This document shows positions 62,909 to 64,000 of a DNA stretch of 64,000 bases, in pieces. The stretch lies in assembly GCA_947589005.1 (NCBI GenBank), contig CANPZO010000005.1:26818-90817 (forward strand), read 5' to 3'. The first letter of the stretch is position 1, and the number at the start of each line of letters is the position of its first letter. The notes beneath the pieces were generated by a model. The model was not told the origin of the DNA, did not search any database, and saw only the letters and a list, made by a program, of their open reading frames with translations. Both the position numbers and the translations under genes were made by a program. Origin of the DNA: an uncultured Clostridia bacterium (GTDB taxonomy: Bacteria; Bacillota; Clostridia; UMGS1883).

Positions 62909-63889
62909 ATGAAAAAACCTAAAATAAGAGGGTATCTTATGATACTCCTGTTTGCCATATTGGGCTTTGCCGCGGCATACGCGGGCACGGCCCTCGGGCA
63001 GTTTTTTGCCACCCCGGTGGGCGACAACAGCTCCGAGGGGGCCGAGCAGCAGCTGGAGCCGGTTATTCACAAATCCAAGTACAACGTCCTGCTGATGGGC
63101 ACCGACGCCAGCGGCAATCTCACCGACGTTATCATGATATATCAGATAGACCCCAAGAACAATAAGGTAACCGTCCTCAGCGTCCCCAGGGACACCGAAA
63201 TAACCTACAACGGCCGCAGGGAAAAGATAAACGCCGTACACTCATACGGCCAGCAGAAAGTGGACTCCGGCGGCAGCAAGCGGGGCGACGAATACGCCAT
63301 AAAGGAAATACGGGAGTTCACCGGCATACCCATACACCACTACGTGTGTATAAATTTCGCGGCATTCCGCCAGATAATAGACGCCCTGGACGGCTTTGAC
63401 TTCGACGTGCCCCAGGACATGAACTACGACGACGACTGGCAGGATTTGCACATACACCTGAAAAAGGGCTTTCAGCATCTGGACGGGGACAAGGCCGAGC
63501 AGCTTGTGCGCTTCCGCAGCTACCCCGACGGCGACATCCAGCGCGTAAAGGTGCAGCAGGAGGCCCTGCGCGCCCTCATCGAGCAAAAGGCAAATATCGT
63601 GAACGTGACCAAGGTCCCCGAGATATTCAATATAATCCTGGACAACATCAACACCGACATGACCGGGGCCGAGGCTCTGGGCATGGCCTATAATATTCTC
63701 TATGCCAACGGCAACGAGGATATGCTTACCACCGAGGTGGTGCCCGGCACCTTCTGGAACGACGCTCAGGGCATCTCCTACTGGCGGCCCGACACCAAAG
63801 GGCTTGAAAAGCTCGTGGAGGACAAATTCGGCTATGTGGACGGCCTGCCGGTGGCGAACGAAACGGACGAAACGAAAAACGAGGAATAA
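62909..63889 (+). CDS. LytR-CpsA-Psr (LCP) family protein
   Basis: A 326-residue membrane protein with a signal anchor at about residues 9-28 and an extracytoplasmic LCP domain (about 50-240) that transfers teichoic acids or capsule polymers to peptidoglycan. Conserved parts are YNVLLMGTDASGNLTDVIMIYQIDP, VLSVPRDTEITYNGR and LVRFRSYPDGDIQRVKVQQEAL (with the R and D residues used in phosphate binding). The ATG at 62909 lies 11 bp after AAGGA; an earlier ATG at 62897 is too close to it. Confidence 0.93.
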   Translation: MKKPKIRGYLMILLFAILGFAAAYAGTALGQFFATPVGDNSSEGAEQQLEPVIHKSKYNVLLMGTDASGNLTDVIMIYQIDPKNNKVTVLSVPRDTEITYNGRREKINAVHSYGQQKVDSGGSKRGDEYAIKEIREFTGIPIHHYVCINFAAFRQIIDALDGFDFDVPQDMNYDDDWQDLHIHLKKGFQHLDGDKAEQLVRFRSYPDGDIQRVKVQQEALRALIEQKANIVNVTKVPEIFNIILDNINTDMTGAEALGMAYNILYANGNEDMLTTEVVPGTFWNDAQGISYWRPDTKGLEKLVEDKFGYVDGLPVANETDETKNEE

Positions 63890-63924
63890 TGTGAAAAAGG
63901 GGCCGTAAAAAAATCGCACAGACC

Positions 63925-64000
63925 GTTCAAGGGCTGAATGAATTAATTTAAGGCAAATTTATGTTTTGATAAATCTGTCCAATAAAATAAAAACTATGAA
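63925..64000. repeat. Dispersed inverted-repeat element (copy D, cut by the window end)
   Basis: The left end GTTCAAGGGC (63925-63934) and the shared GGCAAATTTATGTTTTGATAA match the elements near 37911 and 58207. The right end is outside the window. It lies just after the LCP gene. Confidence 0.7.

Overview
The window is a GC-rich segment of a Bacillota (Clostridia-like) chromosome carrying most of the late region of a prophage. The host assignment rests on gene content: FtsK/SpoIIIE, a LytR-CpsA-Psr protein, FeoA/FeoA/FeoB, a cobalamin MetH without an activation domain, a methionine gamma-lyase-like enzyme, a sigma-factor/DUF4179-type pair and a surface protein with Listeria-Bacteroides repeats. 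Purine-rich ribosome binding sites and consensus sigma-A promoters fit. I cannot name the genus.

Positions 1 to about 22300 are prophage of the P2/Mu-like contractile-tail kind. The order is minor tail protein, tail terminator, sheath, tube, tail chaperone with a programmed -1 frameshift, tape measure, tail X, hub D, spike V, U, gp25-like wedge W, J, I and tail fibre. Directly after the fibre lies a complete diversity-generating retroelement (DGR): a C-type-lectin/FGE-fold target gene ending in a variable repeat (VR), a 7-bp hairpin with a GATA loop, avd, the template repeat (TR) and a reverse transcriptase. VR and TR (115 bp) differ at 11 positions, and every difference is at a TR adenine. 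A membrane/coiled-coil protein, a holin and an amidase endolysin follow. Positions 19700 to 22200 hold small phage genes on both strands, a 105-bp direct repeat whose two copies each carry a minus-strand promoter, an HTH regulator with a near-perfect promoter, and a probable small RNA. The prophage ends against the 3' end of a tRNA-Glu gene, a plausible integration site. Head genes and integrase are not in the window.

Positions 22458 to 64000 are host chromosome: a truncated primase/helicase related to TOTE-type AEP proteins, DAHP synthase, a GH31 glycosidase, uppP-ftsK (present twice as a 2.69-kb tandem block that may be an assembly artefact), a flavin/PNPOx-fold protein, divergent metH and metF, pyrophosphatase, an RsmF-like methyltransferase, ftsH, an S24/S26-type peptidase, a PLP enzyme, an iron-uptake feo cluster with a DtxR-like operator, a DUF1113-type membrane protein, an RluA-family synthase, tgt, a NUDIX hydrolase, a polysaccharide deacetylase, GH127, an HTH-TPR regulator, xylulokinase, an ECF sigma factor with its probable membrane partner, a 991-residue surface protein, a sirtuin, tRNA-Tyr, tRNA-Thr and an LCP protein. 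Several intergenic gaps hold a dispersed inverted-repeat element with an internal terminator.
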